DNA of 64,000 nucleotides from positions 434,001 through 498,000 of the forward strand of contig NZ_FRYK01000001.1 in NCBI RefSeq assembly GCF_900148835.1. The letters run 5' to 3'. The position numbers and the translations under genes were made by a program. How positions within the stretch are numbered: the stretch's first letter is position 1; every line of letters starts with the position of its first letter. Origin of the DNA: Flavobacterium cucumis (GTDB taxonomy: Bacteria > Bacteroidota > Bacteroidia > Flavobacteriales > Flavobacteriaceae). Shown piece by piece: positions 28,375-37,889 of this stretch. The notes beneath the pieces were generated by a model that saw nothing but the letters and a program-made list of their open reading frames with translations, was not told the origin of the DNA and did not search any database.

Positions 28375-29907
28375 TTAAAATCCTAATCCAACAGCCATTG
28401 CCGAAATACTTGGAGAAAAATTCACAACACGTGTTGCAGTACCAGTTGTTAAATTAATTCGGTAAACAGCTTGTGTTCCGTTTACAGTTAAAATTGAGAA
28501 TGCTTCATTACTATTTCCACCAATATCAAATCCATTCATTGAGGAAGCAGTTACACCTAAACTTCCAACCAAAACTAAGGTTCCGTTGTTTGGTGGATTC
28601 TGCAAATACAAATTATTATTATTCGTATCAATAACAAAAAGCTGAGTTGATGTTGTTTGAGCAAAATTGTTTGTATACGCTGCAGCTGTAACGGAAGGAG
28701 TTCCCGGATTTAAGTTTCCATCAACTGCTACAACTGTTCCTAAATCTGGGTGCAAACGTAAGTTTTGCCCTGTATTGCTAACTAACCGAATTCTATCAAC
28801 CGTTGGGTTAAAATCAAACCCAAAATCTGTACCTGAAAGCACTGGAGTTAATCCTGAACCTACCGCTGAAACTTGACCATTAGCTGTATTAATGGTCAAT
28901 AATCTACTTTGGTTTGTAACTGCATATAAAGCACCATTTGCTGGTCTAAAATCTAATCCTACAATTTGTTCGTTAGCATTCATTCCTGTTAAAGCTATTG
29001 AATTAGAAGAACCTAGAATTGGATGAATTCTGTATAAAACATTTGAAGTTGATGTCACGTAAGCAATTGGTTTCGACTTAAAAGCAACTTCTACAATTTG
29101 TTGAGAAAAAGTTCCAATCCAAGTAGCTTTTCCAGTCATTAAACTGATTGTATACAATCTTGATTCGTTATTTTTATAGTTAACAGCCATTGCATAATTA
29201 GAATCTGGTAAAATATCTAATCCTCCAACACCTTCAAAATCTACCTCTAAAACACCCACTTCTTGAAGTCCTCCATCATTTGGCGGATTTTGAACATATA
29301 ATTTATCCGTTGCATAATCGATATCGTACAGTAACGTTGAAGTAGTTCCTGCAAAACTATTAGTATAACCAATGGCTTCAATTCTTGCATTACCCACACC
29401 ATTAATACTTCCATCAGTAGCTACCACTGTTCCTAATTCTGGGTGCAATCTTAAATTTTGACCATTATTTGAAACCAAACGAATTCTATCTACCGTTGGA
29501 TTGAAATCAATTGAACTAGAAGTTCCAGCTATTTGAGGTGTAAATGAAGCTGTTCCAAGAGGCGTAGCTAATCCAGAAATCTCGTTAATAATGTACAAGC
29601 GACTTGTTGAACCTAAACCATACAATTGACCTGTTGCTGGACGATAATCAATACTAATAATATTTTCTCCAGATTGTAATCCAGTAATTGATAAATTTCG
29701 AATTGGAGAACTTAAATTTCTTGCGTTAAAATAAATAACTCTGTTATCATTACTTAATGCTGTAAACTCAACAAGCGGTGCAACTTCTGGCATTGGAGTT
29801 GGATCAGTTTGAGGCATTGTAGCAGCATCGTCATCTGAACATGCTACAAAAATTATCAAAAGACTCATTAGTAAAACTGATTTCACAGGTAATAAAATTT
29901 GTTTCAT
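28375..29907 (-). CDS. DUF4394 lipoprotein with two tandem domains
   Basis: 510 residues. A lipoprotein signal ends in IIFVAC with cysteine 23, followed by an acidic DDDAA stretch, so it is probably exported to the outer membrane or surface. The body is two DUF4394 copies (about 45-275 and 280-510). Each has ..IDYRPATGQLYGL or LDFRPANGALYAV, then DFNPTVDRIRLVSN, GQNLRLHP and LGTVVA.DG, and a late LQNPPN.G segment. The repeats suggest a beta-propeller-like fold. DUF4394 has no assigned function. It is a single gene with its own terminator. Confidence 0.9.
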   Translation of the reverse strand: MKQILLPVKSVLLMSLLIIFVACSDDDAATMPQTDPTPMPEVAPLVEFTALSNDNRVIYFNARNLSSPIRNLSITGLQSGENIISIDYRPATGQLYGLGSTSRLYIINEISGLATPLGTASFTPQIAGTSSSIDFNPTVDRIRLVSNNGQNLRLHPELGTVVATDGSINGVGNARIEAIGYTNSFAGTTSTLLYDIDYATDKLYVQNPPNDGGLQEVGVLEVDFEGVGGLDILPDSNYAMAVNYKNNESRLYTISLMTGKATWIGTFSQQIVEVAFKSKPIAYVTSTSNVLYRIHPILGSSNSIALTGMNANEQIVGLDFRPANGALYAVTNQSRLLTINTANGQVSAVGSGLTPVLSGTDFGFDFNPTVDRIRLVSNTGQNLRLHPDLGTVVAVDGNLNPGTPSVTAAAYTNNFAQTTSTQLFVIDTNNNNLYLQNPPNNGTLVLVGSLGVTASSMNGFDIGGNSNEAFSILTVNGTQAVYRINLTTGTATRVVNFSPSISAMAVGLGF

Positions 29908-30014
29908 AATTAATTTGTTTTTTCTTATTTACGAAAAACATGAAATCATGGTTTAAATCACATCCGATTTTTTTCCTAATAAAACAAAAAAGACCAAAAA
30001 CACATATATTTTTA

Positions 30015-30022
30015 TAACTTTG
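30015..30022 (+). promoter_or_regulatory. Putative -7 box of polA
   Basis: TAACTTTG, 24 bases upstream of the polA ATG; no clear -33 element. Confidence 0.45.
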
Positions 30023-30045
30023 AAAAATTATAGAACACCATTATT

Positions 30046-32898
30046 ATGTCACAAAAACGCCTTTTTTTACTAGATGCTTACGCCTTAATTTTTAGAGGTT
30101 ATTACGCTTTTATCAAAAACCCAAGAATCAATTCAAAAGGAATGGACACTTCAGCCATTATGGGATTCATGAACTCTTTGATGGATGTAATTAAGCGCGA
30201 AAAACCTGACCATTTAGCAGTAGCTTTCGATAAAGGCGGAAGCGATTACCGTTTTGAAATGTACCAAGAATACAAAGCACATCGTGACGAAACTCCTGAA
30301 GCGATTAAAATTGCTGTTCCCTATATTCAAGAATTGTTGAAAGCAATGCACATTCCAATTATCGAAAAAGCAGGTTTTGAAGCAGATGATTTGATTGGAA
30401 CTTTAGCCAAACAAGCCGAAAAAGAAGGGTTTCAAGTGTTCATGGTAACGCCAGATAAGGATTTTGCGCAATTGGTTTCGGAAAATATTTTCATGTACAA
30501 ACCTGCCCGAATGGGGAATGACATCGAGATTTGGGGAATTCCCGAAGTCTTAGAAAAATTTGAAATCGAACGTCCAGAACAAGTTATTGACTTCTTAGGA
30601 ATGATGGGTGATTCTGCCGATAATATTCCGGGATTACCTGGTGTGGGTGAAAAAACTGCTAAAAAATTCTTAGCGGAATATGGAACTTTAGAAAATTTAT
30701 TAGCCAATACGCATCAACTAAAAGGTGCAATGAAAGACAAAATTGAAGCCAACAAAGAATTGGGAATTTTATCCAAAAAATTAGCCACTATCCTACTAGA
30801 TTGTCCTGTGACATTTGATGCTAACGATTACGAATTATCAAAACCTGATGTGGAGAAAACTGATGCTTTGTTTCAGGAATTAGAATTCCGTCAAATGAAA
30901 GCGCAGTTTGATAAGCTTTTTGGAACCGGAAAAGAATACGATGAAATTGACAGTAATGGCAATACTTCGGAAATTCCGCAACCAACAAAAAAAGCGCCAG
31001 CCAAAAAATCAAACGAAGACCAATTTGATTTGTTCGGTTTTAGTGATGAATCGGATGAACCAACTGCGAATCATTCCTATTATGCAACTTTAGAAAATAC
31101 AACACATTTCTACCAAATAGTTCAAGGCGATTTACCCGTAAAATTGTTAATGCAGAATTTATTAAATCAAACCTCAGTATGTTTTGATACCGAAACTACA
31201 GGAATTGACGCTTTGAATGCTGAGTTAGTAGGAATGTCGTTCTCTTTTGAAAAAGGAAAAGGATTTTATATTCCGTTTCCCGAAAATCAGGAAGAAGCCC
31301 AAACGTTAATTGAAAAATTCCGACCCTTCTTCGAAAATGAGAACATCGAAAAAATCGGTCAGAACATGAAATACGACTTGAAAATTCTTTCGAATTACAA
31401 CATTCAAGTCAAAGGAAAATTATTCGACACCATGATTGCACATTATCTGATTAATCCAGATATGCGACATAATATGGATGTGTTGTCGGAAACCTATTTG
31501 AAATATGCGCCAAAATCGATTGAAACGTTAATTGGTAAAAAAGGGAAAAATCAATTATCAATGCGTGATGTACCTTTGGAAGACATCAAAGAATACGCAA
31601 CGGAAGATGCTGATATTACGTTCCAACTAAAAGAACATTTCCAACCGATTTTAGAAAAAGTAGGCACTAAAAAACTATTCGACGAAATAGAAATTCCGCT
31701 AGTTCCTGTTTTAGCGGATATGGAAAAAGAAGGGATTCGTTTGGATGTGGAATTTCTAAAAAGCATGTCGGTTGACATGCAAAAAGAAATTGATGCGTTT
31801 GAACAACAAATCTATGAAACTGCGGGTGAAAAATTTAATTTGGCTTCTCCAAAACAATTGGGTGATATTTTATTCGACAAACTAAAAATTGGTGGCGCGA
31901 AACAAAAGAAAACCAAAACCGGTCAATACGCTACTGGTGAAGAAGTGTTGAGTTATTTGGCAAACGAACATCAAATTGTGCGCGATATTTTAGAATGGCG
32001 TCAAATGGTGAAATTACAAAGTACGTATATTGATGCATTACCAAATCAAGTCGATAAAAAAACTGGAAGGGTACATACCGATTATATGCAAACGGTGGCG
32101 GCTACCGGTCGTTTGAGTTCGAATAATCCGAATTTACAAAACATTCCTATTCGTACCGAAAGAGGAAGACAAATTAGAAAAGCCTTCATTGCGCGCGATG
32201 AAAATTACACCTTACTTTCTGCCGATTATTCTCAAATTGAATTACGAATTATTGCGGCTTTATGCGGTGAAGAAAATATGATTAAAGCGTTTCAAAATCA
32301 CGAAGATATTCACAAAAGTACGGCTGCAAAAGTGTTCAACGTGCCTTTAGACGAAGTAACAAAAGAACAAAGAAGTCATGCTAAAACCGTAAACTTCGGA
32401 ATTATTTATGGCGTTTCGGCATTTGGATTGAGCAACCAAACCAACTTATCTCGAAAAGAAAGTGCAGAATTAATTGAAGCCTACTATCAAACGTATCCAA
32501 AATTAAAATCGTTTATGACTTCGCAAGTGGATTTTGCTAGAGAAAATGGTTATGTTGAAACTATTTCGGGAAGAAGACGTTATTTGAAAGACATCAACTC
32601 AGCCAACGCGATTGTTCGTGGTGGCGCAGAACGAAATGCGGTAAATGCACCAATTCAAGGTTCGGCTGCGGATATCATCAAAATTGCAATGATTAATATT
32701 CATAAAAAGTTGACTTCTGAAAATTGGAAATCTAAAATGCTATTGCAAGTACATGACGAATTAGTATTTGACGTGCACAACTCCGAATTAGAAAAAATCC
32801 AACCGATGATCAAACACGAAATGGAAAACGCCTTCAAAATGGCAGTTCCATTAGATGTGGAAATTGGATTGGGTAAGAATTGGTTGGAAGCGCATTAA
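30046..32898 (+). CDS. polA: DNA polymerase I
   Basis: 950 residues with the three classical domains. The 5'-3' exonuclease (about 1-290) contains KAGFEADDLIGTLA and GMMGDSADNIPGLPGVGEKTA. The 3'-5' proofreading domain (about 350-540) keeps its acidic residues in CFDTETTGI and later in YATEDADITFQL, so proofreading should be active. The polymerase domain carries motif A (DYSQIELR), motif B (KTVNFGIIYG) and motif C (QVHDELVF). It acts in Okazaki fragment processing and repair. A Lys/Pro-rich linker (PQPTKKAPAKKS) separates the first two domains. Confidence 0.98.
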   Translation: MSQKRLFLLDAYALIFRGYYAFIKNPRINSKGMDTSAIMGFMNSLMDVIKREKPDHLAVAFDKGGSDYRFEMYQEYKAHRDETPEAIKIAVPYIQELLKAMHIPIIEKAGFEADDLIGTLAKQAEKEGFQVFMVTPDKDFAQLVSENIFMYKPARMGNDIEIWGIPEVLEKFEIERPEQVIDFLGMMGDSADNIPGLPGVGEKTAKKFLAEYGTLENLLANTHQLKGAMKDKIEANKELGILSKKLATILLDCPVTFDANDYELSKPDVEKTDALFQELEFRQMKAQFDKLFGTGKEYDEIDSNGNTSEIPQPTKKAPAKKSNEDQFDLFGFSDESDEPTANHSYYATLENTTHFYQIVQGDLPVKLLMQNLLNQTSVCFDTETTGIDALNAELVGMSFSFEKGKGFYIPFPENQEEAQTLIEKFRPFFENENIEKIGQNMKYDLKILSNYNIQVKGKLFDTMIAHYLINPDMRHNMDVLSETYLKYAPKSIETLIGKKGKNQLSMRDVPLEDIKEYATEDADITFQLKEHFQPILEKVGTKKLFDEIEIPLVPVLADMEKEGIRLDVEFLKSMSVDMQKEIDAFEQQIYETAGEKFNLASPKQLGDILFDKLKIGGAKQKKTKTGQYATGEEVLSYLANEHQIVRDILEWRQMVKLQSTYIDALPNQVDKKTGRVHTDYMQTVAATGRLSSNNPNLQNIPIRTERGRQIRKAFIARDENYTLLSADYSQIELRIIAALCGEENMIKAFQNHEDIHKSTAAKVFNVPLDEVTKEQRSHAKTVNFGIIYGVSAFGLSNQTNLSRKESAELIEAYYQTYPKLKSFMTSQVDFARENGYVETISGRRRYLKDINSANAIVRGGAERNAVNAPIQGSAADIIKIAMINIHKKLTSENWKSKMLLQVHDELVFDVHNSELEKIQPMIKHEMENAFKMAVPLDVEIGLGKNWLEAH

Positions 32899-32968
32899 TT
32901 TTAGTTTTTGAATTAAAATAATTATGCCTAAATTTCAAATTTTACGTTTCTATAAAAAATCGTTTAAC

Positions 32969-34336
32969 ATGAAAAAATTACTTCTTTTTGTATTGGCCTT
33001 TTCGAGTTTCACTTTTGCTCAAGATAAGTTCACCCGTATGGATAGTTTGTTGAACTATTTACATGAAAATAATAAATTCATGGGTTCATTAACCATTCGT
33101 GAAGGCGAAAATGTGGTTTTTAATAAAGCGTATGGTTTTGCTGATGTTGAGAAAAATAGCAAAGCCGATCGATTAACAAGATATAAAATAGGTTCGATTT
33201 CCAAAACTATTACGGCTGTAATGATAATGCAATTGATTGAAGAAAAAAAACTAACCTTACAAACTAAATTGAATCGTTTTTATCCAAAAATGCCAAACGC
33301 TGAAAAGATTTCGATTTACGATTTATTACATCACAGAACTGGAATTGTAGATTTTGTTAATCAGGATTCAACTTTTCATAAGGTTATTGACAAAAAACAT
33401 TCGAAAGACGATATTTTAAAAGTAATGACGACTTATAAATCGAATTTTGAGCCTGGAAGTAAATACGAATACAGCAATTCAAATTATTTTATTTTAGGTT
33501 GTATTATCGAAAAGTTGACAAAAAAATCATACGCTGAAAACTTAGAAAATCGTATAGTAAAAAAGGCAGAATTAGGAACGTACGAAAACAAAACCGAAAT
33601 GACAGCTAAAGGCGCCGTGACTAAAAAAGTTTTCGTCCCAACAACTTACTTTACAGAAGAAGCAACAAATACAGCAAACAAAGAAAGTTATTCCTATTAT
33701 TTTGACGGAACCAATTGGGTAAAATCGTATGAAAATCACAATTCGATTGCATTTGCCTCTGGTGGAATTACTTCAACGACTGCTGATTTAACAAAGTTTA
33801 TTTACGCTTTGTTCGATGGGAAATTAGTGAACCCAACTTCTTTAGACCAAATGAAAGAAATTAAAGAAGGTTACGGAAAAGCCTTAATTCAATTTCCTTT
33901 TGGAGAAAGACGTTTTTATGGTCATGGTGGAAGAATTGAGAATTTCAGTTCTATGTTAGGTTACTATCCAACAGACAAATTAAGTTTTTCTTTAATATCC
34001 AATGGTGACAATTATGTTCAAAACGATATTATAATTGGTATTCTAAGCATTTATTATAAAATTCCATTTCCTTTTCCACAATTCATGAAAATGGATGCAG
34101 AAGAAATTGCAAAATTAACCGGAACATACACATCAAAAGATATTCCATTAAAAATTACTGTTTCAGAAAAAAATGGCGAATTAAAAGCTCAAGCAACTGG
34201 ACAAGGTGCATTTCCACTAACATTTAGAGAAGAAAAGACTTTCGTTTTTGCAGCTGCCGGAATTGAAATGGTTTTTGGAGAGAATTCCTTTGTATTAAAT
34301 CAAGGCGGAATGAAATTCAACTTTACAAAAGAATAA
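32969..34336 (+). CDS. Beta-lactamase-family serine hydrolase, exported
   Basis: 455 residues from the ATG at 32969, where a clear signal peptide begins (MKKLLLFVLAFSSFTFAQ). An in-frame ATG at 32924 adds a basic stretch and is rejected. Class C-type motifs are SISK in KIGSISKTITAVM (nucleophile Ser and Lys), YSNSNY, and HGG in FYGHGGRIENFSS. A C-terminal lipocalin-like region (about 370-455) is typical of D-aminopeptidase or esterase relatives, so it is probably a periplasmic peptidase or esterase rather than an antibiotic-resistance enzyme. It follows polA by 70 bases. Confidence 0.9.
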   Translation: MKKLLLFVLAFSSFTFAQDKFTRMDSLLNYLHENNKFMGSLTIREGENVVFNKAYGFADVEKNSKADRLTRYKIGSISKTITAVMIMQLIEEKKLTLQTKLNRFYPKMPNAEKISIYDLLHHRTGIVDFVNQDSTFHKVIDKKHSKDDILKVMTTYKSNFEPGSKYEYSNSNYFILGCIIEKLTKKSYAENLENRIVKKAELGTYENKTEMTAKGAVTKKVFVPTTYFTEEATNTANKESYSYYFDGTNWVKSYENHNSIAFASGGITSTTADLTKFIYALFDGKLVNPTSLDQMKEIKEGYGKALIQFPFGERRFYGHGGRIENFSSMLGYYPTDKLSFSLISNGDNYVQNDIIIGILSIYYKIPFPFPQFMKMDAEEIAKLTGTYTSKDIPLKITVSEKNGELKAQATGQGAFPLTFREEKTFVFAAAGIEMVFGENSFVLNQGGMKFNFTKE

Positions 34337-34338
34337 AG

Positions 34339-35049
34339 ATGCAAAATACCATCGCCACCATCAAAAGCATTACCAATAGCAAATATCTCGATATCATTGG
34401 AGTGGTTTTGGTGGTGAGAGTTTCGGCGTACTTAGAATATTACAAAACTACGTACGATTTTAGTTTCGATGGAAAGAAGTATTCCTTTTACTTAGGCTAC
34501 TTTTCCATTTTAAACACTTGTTTGTCAATGATGGCGACTCGGTTGGTTACCAAGAAAAATAATATTGGGAATTTAATCAGCACTTGTAATACCTTATTAA
34601 GTGGAAGTATCGATTATCTTTTAGGAAATATTGGTGCGATTTTAACCTATCCTGTTTCGTTTTTTGGAAACTATTTTGCGTTCCGAATTTGGAAAAAGAA
34701 ACAATATTTGAATGCAATTGATGCTATATTTTTCCGAAATATGGCAATAGGTTTACTGCTTTCGTTAGTATTAAATTACATTGCCTTCACAACATTTTCA
34801 GACAAAGCGATTGATTGGGAATTGTTTTTCGCCATTGCTATTCCAGCCGGAATTAGTTTTGGCGGCACCTTTAATATAGGAAGAATGTATCCCGACAATT
34901 GGATCAATTGGCAAGTATATAATCTATTCAAAATCATACAAAATGTCATGCTAATGAACATTGCCAACACCGCAAAATATGTGTTTTATATGTTCAATGC
35001 GATTTTGGGGTATATTACTTGGAAGGATGATAAAAAGATGCAGAATTAA
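34339..35049 (+). CDS. PnuC-like membrane protein (possible vitamin/nucleoside transporter)
   Basis: 236 residues with six or seven membrane segments. It is a divergent member of what looks like the PnuC fold. The end NWINWQVYNLFKIIQ...ILGYITWKDD mirrors the PnuC pattern NWxxWxxxN...xxxGYxxWkk, and an earlier segment ends SFFGNYFAFRIWKKK, where PnuC has a similar Trp-Lys motif. The usual substrate of PnuC is nicotinamide riboside and of relatives PnuT/PnuX thiamine or riboflavin; which applies here cannot be told. It starts 2 bases after the serine hydrolase stop, so it is probably co-transcribed. Confidence 0.6.
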   Translation: MQNTIATIKSITNSKYLDIIGVVLVVRVSAYLEYYKTTYDFSFDGKKYSFYLGYFSILNTCLSMMATRLVTKKNNIGNLISTCNTLLSGSIDYLLGNIGAILTYPVSFFGNYFAFRIWKKKQYLNAIDAIFFRNMAIGLLLSLVLNYIAFTTFSDKAIDWELFFAIAIPAGISFGGTFNIGRMYPDNWINWQVYNLFKIIQNVMLMNIANTAKYVFYMFNAILGYITWKDDKKMQN

Positions 35050-35054
35050 ATAAA

Positions 35055-35636
35055 TTATTTAACAATATATTTCTTGAAAAAATCATTAACCATTTTTATT
35101 TCTGATTGATTTAATTCTAAATGCTGGAATACAAATTTCTTATCATCTACAGTCTTAACATTAATTTGATCTTCAGAAACTTCAATTTCTTTAATTAATA
35201 TAGTTTCAATATTTTCTTTCTGATTACCATTCACAAATTTCAAAATTTCATTTTCATATTTAATAATTGCATTTGGAAGTGACACTATACCTTGAAAAAT
35301 CAATACTAAGCCCGAAATAATATAAAATACTATTATTCCCTTATCACTTTCCAATAGAAAAAATCCCATAATAGAAAATAGAATTATTAAAGAGCCGAAT
35401 ATAAAAGGTAAAATATCGGTATAACTATTATTTTTATCTCTAACTCTAATTTCTGATTCTGGCTTATTTTTTAAATATTTTTTAGTTTGATAAATATCAA
35501 AGATTACGGAAGGAACCCAAACAAATGGTAAATAATTATAAAATCCTGGTATATACTTTTGAATATCTAAAAGTAACAAAACAATAACTGAACCAATTAC
35601 AAGAATTGTGAAAAGGGCTTTTCTATCTAATGACAT
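35055..35636 (-). CDS. Unrecognised four-helix membrane protein
   Basis: 193 residues, no family recognised. Membrane segments lie at about 9-25, 33-48, 72-92 and 96-117. A soluble C-terminal domain of about 75 residues follows (from NAIIKYENEILKFVNG), alternating charged and beta-prone residues (ETILIKEIEVSEDQINVKTV). This resembles the PH-like or YcxB-type layout seen in several small membrane proteins, but I cannot assign it. It lies 16 bases downstream of the LacI-type regulator on the same strand, so it may be co-transcribed with it. Confidence 0.7.
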   Translation of the reverse strand: MSLDRKALFTILVIGSVIVLLLLDIQKYIPGFYNYLPFVWVPSVIFDIYQTKKYLKNKPESEIRVRDKNNSYTDILPFIFGSLIILFSIMGFFLLESDKGIIVFYIISGLVLIFQGIVSLPNAIIKYENEILKFVNGNQKENIETILIKEIEVSEDQINVKTVDDKKFVFQHLELNQSEIKMVNDFFKKYIVK

Positions 35637-35652
35637 TTTAAGAATTTTAAAA

Positions 35653-36675
35653 TTATAACTTCCTCGTAGATTCTCTCTGACGCAACTCTGTTTTTATTAC
35701 AACAGTTTGCGGTTGGTAAAACTCATCTTTAGAATTGAGTTTGTGAATTAACAATTCGGCTGCTTTAGCTCCAATTTCTGGCGCGTGTTGGCTCACGGTT
35801 GATAGACTCGGCGTTAATCGTCTTGACCAAACGCCATCAGCAAAACCAATAATATTTATTTCTTGTGGAATTTTGATTCCTTTTTTTATTGCAAATTTCA
35901 TAGCCATGGTTGAAGCATGTTCATCTAAAGCAAAAATTGCATCCATCTTTTTTGAGGCGAACAACTCATTTAATTTTAAATCAAAATCTGCTGTAGCGGT
36001 TTCTAAGATAATTAACGATTCGTCTACAGTCAAACTTGCATCTGAAAGTGCTTTTTGATATCCATCTACTCTTAATTTTCCAACACTTAAATTGTGTATG
36101 GTAGAAAGTAAGGCAATCTTCTTACTCCCTAATTTAATTAAATGCGAAGTAGCACCATAAGCCGAATCAAAATCATCTACCACAACTTTGTCACAATTAA
36201 TACCCTCAGCTACTCTATCAAACATAACAATAGGGGTTCCGCTATTCATGATATCTTTAAAATGCTTATATTCTTTTAAAGATTGAGTTTCTTCTGCAAC
36301 TGCCACAATAAAACCATCAATAGTTCCATTATTAAGCATGTCCATTACTTGTTTTTCTTTGTGTAAAGATTCATTTGAAATACCCGTAATTACATTATAT
36401 CCTTTTTGTAAAGCCTCTTGCTCTATTCCACTAAACACTTTTGCAAAAAAAGGATTTAGAATATTAGGAATAATTACACCTATAGTATTGGTACGTTGAT
36501 TTTTTAAATTCTTAGCAATACTATTGGGTTTATAATTTTGCAAAGCCGCATACTCTTGAATTTTAATCTTAGTAGCCTCGCTGATTTCAGGACTATCACT
36601 CAGAGCTTTAGACACGGTAGATATAGACACCCCAAATTCAAGGGCAATCTGCTTTAGAGTTGCTTTTGCTTTCAT
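35653..36675 (-). CDS. LacI-family transcriptional regulator
   Basis: 340 residues. The N-terminal helix-turn-helix with hinge is clear (TLKQIALEFGVSISTVSKALS, then NYKPNSIAKNLKNQRTNTIGV). A periplasmic-binding-protein-like effector domain follows from about residue 60 (GVIIPNILNPFFAKVFSGIE ... MFDRVAEGINCDKVVVDD). The family usually senses a sugar and controls its uptake or breakdown, but no sugar genes lie nearby, so the regulon must be elsewhere. It is divergent from rplM. Confidence 0.93.
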   Translation of the reverse strand: MKAKATLKQIALEFGVSISTVSKALSDSPEISEATKIKIQEYAALQNYKPNSIAKNLKNQRTNTIGVIIPNILNPFFAKVFSGIEQEALQKGYNVITGISNESLHKEKQVMDMLNNGTIDGFIVAVAEETQSLKEYKHFKDIMNSGTPIVMFDRVAEGINCDKVVVDDFDSAYGATSHLIKLGSKKIALLSTIHNLSVGKLRVDGYQKALSDASLTVDESLIILETATADFDLKLNELFASKKMDAIFALDEHASTMAMKFAIKKGIKIPQEINIIGFADGVWSRRLTPSLSTVSQHAPEIGAKAAELLIHKLNSKDEFYQPQTVVIKTELRQRESTRKL

Positions 36676-36796
36676 ACATAAAAGTTAAGAGGTAAAAATA
36701 GTGTATTTCTGTAATTTAAAAAAACAACTCCAAATGATTTTTAGATAAAGATGTGACGAATAAGTATTTAGAAAAAATAATATTTTACATTAGGGG

Positions 36797-36827
36797 TTTG
36801 CAATTCTAATAAATAATTGTACTTTTG
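36797..36827 (+). promoter_or_regulatory. Promoter of rplM-rpsI
   Basis: TTTG (36797-36800), 19-base spacer, TACTTTTG (36820-36827): a textbook Bacteroidota -33/-7 pair, 45 bases before the rplM start. Confidence 0.8.
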
Positions 36828-36872
36828 CACTCCCTTTATTGGGAATGGAATGTTTAATTTAAATTAATTATT

Positions 36873-37328
36873 GTGAACACATTAAGCTACAAAACAGTAT
36901 CAGCAAACAAAGCAACTGCAGACAAGCAGTGGATTGTTGTAGACGCTGAAGGGCATAACTTAGGTCGTTTATCTACAAAAGTAGCGATGCTTTTAAGAGG
37001 TAAATACAAGCCAAGTTATACACCGCACGTTGACTGTGGAGATAACGTAATTGTTATCAATGCAGAAAAAATCAACCTTACTGGTAACAAGTTAGATGAC
37101 AAAACGTACATCAGACACACAGGTTACCCAGGAGGACAAAGAAGTTTAACTGCTAGAGTAATGCAACAAAAAAACCCTGCATTATTAGTAGAAAAAGCTA
37201 TCAAAGGAATGTTGCCTAAAAACAAATTAGGTGCTGAATTATTCCGTAATTTAAATGTATATGTAGGTTCTGAGCACAAACATGCGGCTCAATCACCTAA
37301 AACCGTTAACCTAAACGATCTTAAGTAA
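36873..37328 (+). CDS. rplM: 50S ribosomal protein L13
   Basis: 151 residues. The start is a GTG (MNTLSYKTVSANKATADKQW), the position expected from the family. L13 is an early-assembly 50S protein. Conserved segments are VVDAEGHNLGRLSTKVAMLL, RGKYKPSYTPHVDCGD, NAEKINLTGNK and AIKGMLPKNKLG. The last base of its TAA stop is shared with the rpsI ATG, as in many bacteria, giving translational coupling. Confidence 0.98.
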   Translation: MNTLSYKTVSANKATADKQWIVVDAEGHNLGRLSTKVAMLLRGKYKPSYTPHVDCGDNVIVINAEKINLTGNKLDDKTYIRHTGYPGGQRSLTARVMQQKNPALLVEKAIKGMLPKNKLGAELFRNLNVYVGSEHKHAAQSPKTVNLNDLK

Positions 37329-37714
37329 TGGGAGTTATTCACAAAATCGGTAGAAGAAAATGCGCTGTTGCACGTGTTTATGTTTCAGAAGGAACAGGAA
37401 AAATCACTGTAAACAAAAGAGAATTCACTAACTACTTCCCAACTGCAACTTTACAGTATAAAGTTATGCAACCTATGTCTATGACAGAAAATGCATCAAA
37501 CTTTGACGTTAAAGTAAACGTATATGGTGGTGGTTCAACAGGACAAGCAGAAGCTGTGAGAATGGCTATTGCTAGAGCAATGTGTGAAGTTGAGGCTGAA
37601 AACAGAGCTATCCTTAAACCAGAAGGATTATTAACAAGAGATCCTAGAATGGTTGAACGTAAAAAATTCGGTCAGAAAAAAGCACGTAAGAGATTCCAAT
37701 TCTCGAAACGTTAA
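37328..37714 (+). CDS. rpsI: 30S ribosomal protein S9
   Basis: 128 residues, normal length. S9 contacts the P-site tRNA through its C-terminal tail. Conserved features are IGRRKCAVARVYVSEGTGKI, GGGSTGQAEAVRMAIARAM, LTRDPRMVERKKFGQKKARKR and the terminal QFSKR. Coupled to rplM by a one-base overlap. Confidence 0.98.
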   Translation: MGVIHKIGRRKCAVARVYVSEGTGKITVNKREFTNYFPTATLQYKVMQPMSMTENASNFDVKVNVYGGGSTGQAEAVRMAIARAMCEVEAENRAILKPEGLLTRDPRMVERKKFGQKKARKRFQFSKR

Positions 37715-37790
37715 TATTTGGTATTTATCAGATTATTTTTTCAGATTTATTTTTACAATTAAAATTGAATTTAAAACAAAGTTGTCGATA

Positions 37791-37865
37791 TTCCTTGTAA
37801 AAAGGGAATTAGTTTAGCATCTAAATTTTCAAGACTAACGCAAGTGACTACTTGAAGATTGCTAA
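37791..37865 (+). promoter_or_regulatory. Structured leader upstream of rpsB (candidate r-protein autoregulatory element)
   Basis: The 175 bases between rpsI and rpsB contain several hairpins: TTCCTT/AAGGGAA (37791-37808); a long arm TTAGCA (37814-37819)/TGCTAA (37860-37865) enclosing TTTTCAAG (37826-37833)/CTTGAAGA (37851-37858); and an alternative small hairpin CAAGT-GACT-ACTTG (37841-37854) that competes with the second arm. It ends 24 bases before the rpsB ATG. S2 leaders that bind S2 are known in other phyla; no published motif is claimed for this one. Confidence 0.5.
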
Positions 37866-37889
37866 TCACGGAACGTAAACTATTACACA

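Noticed and set aside
32924-32968. Earlier start of the serine hydrolase
   Set aside because: Adds a basic stretch in front of a perfect signal peptide beginning at 32969.
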